From Rhizopus arrhizus (lineage: Eukaryota; Mucoromycota; Mucoromycetes; Mucorales; Rhizopodaceae), in NCBI GenBank assembly GCA_024220505.1, contig JAKZZE010000001.1, forward strand, positions 248,001-312,000: a DNA stretch of 64,000 nucleotides, written 5' to 3'. This document shows, in pieces, positions 62,792 through 64,000 of the stretch. Position numbers and translations under genes: made by a program. Position 1 is the stretch's first letter. Each line of letters opens with the position of its first letter. A model generated the notes under the pieces. The model saw only the letters and a program-made list of their open reading frames with translations. It searched no databases and was not told where the DNA came from.

Positions 62792-64000
62792 GTTTCATAA
62801 ATAACATCACGTCTCACTAACTCACCAAGCTTAAAGAAATATAACCCTAATTTTAAAATCTTTTAGCTGTGCTCCTTGGTTTTAAGCTATTTGAGTCATA
62901 CAAGTTAAATTGTTAAGAATACAAAAAAAATGTGAATCCTGCCACTGTCTTAAAAATAGTAAACATAGCTATAATCCAATGATATCTAGTGCTACTATCG
63001 TGAGTTTCCAAGAAGAAGTATTATCCCAAATAATTGCTTGCAAGTGGTATTAATAGCCTTACTGAACAACATTACACCAAGTTATAGTATGTTTTTCAAG
63101 ACTGATCATAGTGATGTTAATTTATTGAATGGTGAGTTTGTAAACAACTCCCTGCCGCCAAAATATTTCAAGAACCATCACAATTTACAAAAAAGGGAAA
63201 AAATCTTAAAAGAAGAAATTCTGACGACATGAATCAAGGATACCTGCAACCAAGTTATCTTGAATGATCAAAAAAAGCTTTTCCAATAATCTATTTCAAA
63301 GTTTTGGGGTTGCTTAAGTCAAAAACTCACTTGATCTAACAACAATAAGTAGGCCTGTTTTGCAAACAAACAAAGCATCAACACATTTTATCTACGAACA
63401 AAGGAACAAAAACTAAATATAGGAATGACCCAATGGAAATACAATATGATAGACATTCCAAATATAGAATGCCCAATCAAATCTATAAATCATTGATCCC
63501 AAACCAAAAGAAGTCCCGATTATGCTGCATCTCAAAGCAAAGAAATTACGATGAAGCCACTTACAAAGGGTAATATTTAATAGAGGACATCTTTTTTCTA
63601 TCTAAAAAGTTCTATAGCTTCTTACTTATTTGGTTTTCACTACCTTGGAAAGATCACAATTTGACGCATGTTCTATGTGCCAAATTTTTAAATTTGATGT
63701 TACGCAATTGTTTTGTTTTTTTAAAAATACACCAATATTTTCTGAAAAAGGTATTAGTTTCTGACTGTATATTTACTTTGTATCGCTACAAAATGTCCAC
63801 TTACGACGTACCAGATGAGTGCATGTACCGTTTTAAAGCTTTGGACGAGATTCAAAAGTACAAACCAATGTAAATTGAGAATATAAACTACTAGGATAGA
63901 GTGGATAAGGTACTAGGGTAGGGTGGATAGGGTGGATAAGGTACTTATACCAAAATGCAAAATTAGAATGACATCACTTGGAATGGCCAGGTACAAATGC
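62303..64000. other. Low-complexity region at the right edge
   Basis: 1.7 kb. Contains a 57 A tract (62733-62789), short frames at 63038-63232 and 63661-63873 that I cannot identify, and a GTGGATAAGGTACT direct repeat around 63900-63945. No gene called. Confidence 0.45.

Noticed and set aside
1..64000. CRISPR arrays, prokaryotic operons, prophage
   Set aside because: No regularly spaced repeats and no ribosome-binding-site-led gene strings; the intron-rich genes are clearly eukaryotic.

Overview
The window looks like nuclear DNA from an early-diverging fungus, most likely Mucoromycota (Mucorales type). It is AT-rich, and its genes are cut by many short spliceosomal introns of mostly 45-60 nt. 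It carries mucoralean-type transposon relics. It also holds genes found in animals and basal fungi but not in yeast, such as a DNA-PKcs and a SUV4-20/SET9 enzyme. No prokaryotic operon, tRNA, rRNA or CRISPR array was seen. Gene models were joined by hand from splice signals, reading-frame continuity and remembered family patterns; no search was run.

Layout. 1-1366 (-) xylulokinase, cut by the left edge. 1666-3246 (+) GEN1/Yen1-like nuclease. 3730-5958 (+) cactin. 6021-6956 (+) TMEM223-like mitochondrial protein. 6969-12542 (-) Trm3/TARBP1 tRNA 2'-O-ribose methyltransferase. About 13021-16306 (+) kinesin-6 motor. 16806-17289 is a palindromic TA-flanked MITE. About 18.9-20.76 kb is a broken Fanzor/TnpB-like gene. 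20973-23093 (-) encodes a UFD1 + zinc-finger + AZUL protein. About 23.7-25.0 kb is a decayed LINE reverse transcriptase. 25.0-27.9 kb is mostly featureless AT-rich DNA with long poly-T runs. 27942-28681 (+) response-regulator receiver protein. 31064-31744 (+) secreted 3D/DPBB-like protein. 31779-33441 (-) SET9-type H4K20 methyltransferase. About 33.86-34.78 kb is a Tc1 transposase relic. 36.0-37.05 kb holds unidentified minus-strand coding pieces. 37967-39192 (-) tyrosine-phosphatase-family protein. 39457-41209 is a nearly intact Tc1/mariner transposon. 41482-56452 (+) is a 48-exon DNA-PKcs gene. 57988-58292 (+) SDHAF1-like LYR protein. 58340-58712 (-) CHCHD5-like four-CX9C protein. About 58.9-59.84 kb holds an unresolved minus-strand gene. 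60522-62302 (+) alanine aminotransferase. The last 1.7 kb is low-complexity DNA with poly-A.

Themes. Two DNA-repair nuclease/kinase genes (GEN1-like and DNA-PKcs) lie in the window but 38 kb apart, with no sign of joint control. Several small nuclear-encoded mitochondrial proteins cluster near 57-62 kb. The standout is the DNA-PKcs gene. It encodes about 4,072 residues in one consistent frame, keeps TQ sites where human DNA-PKcs has its ABCDE autophosphorylation cluster, and contains a textbook U12-type AT-AC intron. Three other introns in the window use GC donors. The Tc1/mariner element sits in what would otherwise be a roughly 0.5 kb divergent promoter between the phosphatase and DNA-PKcs.
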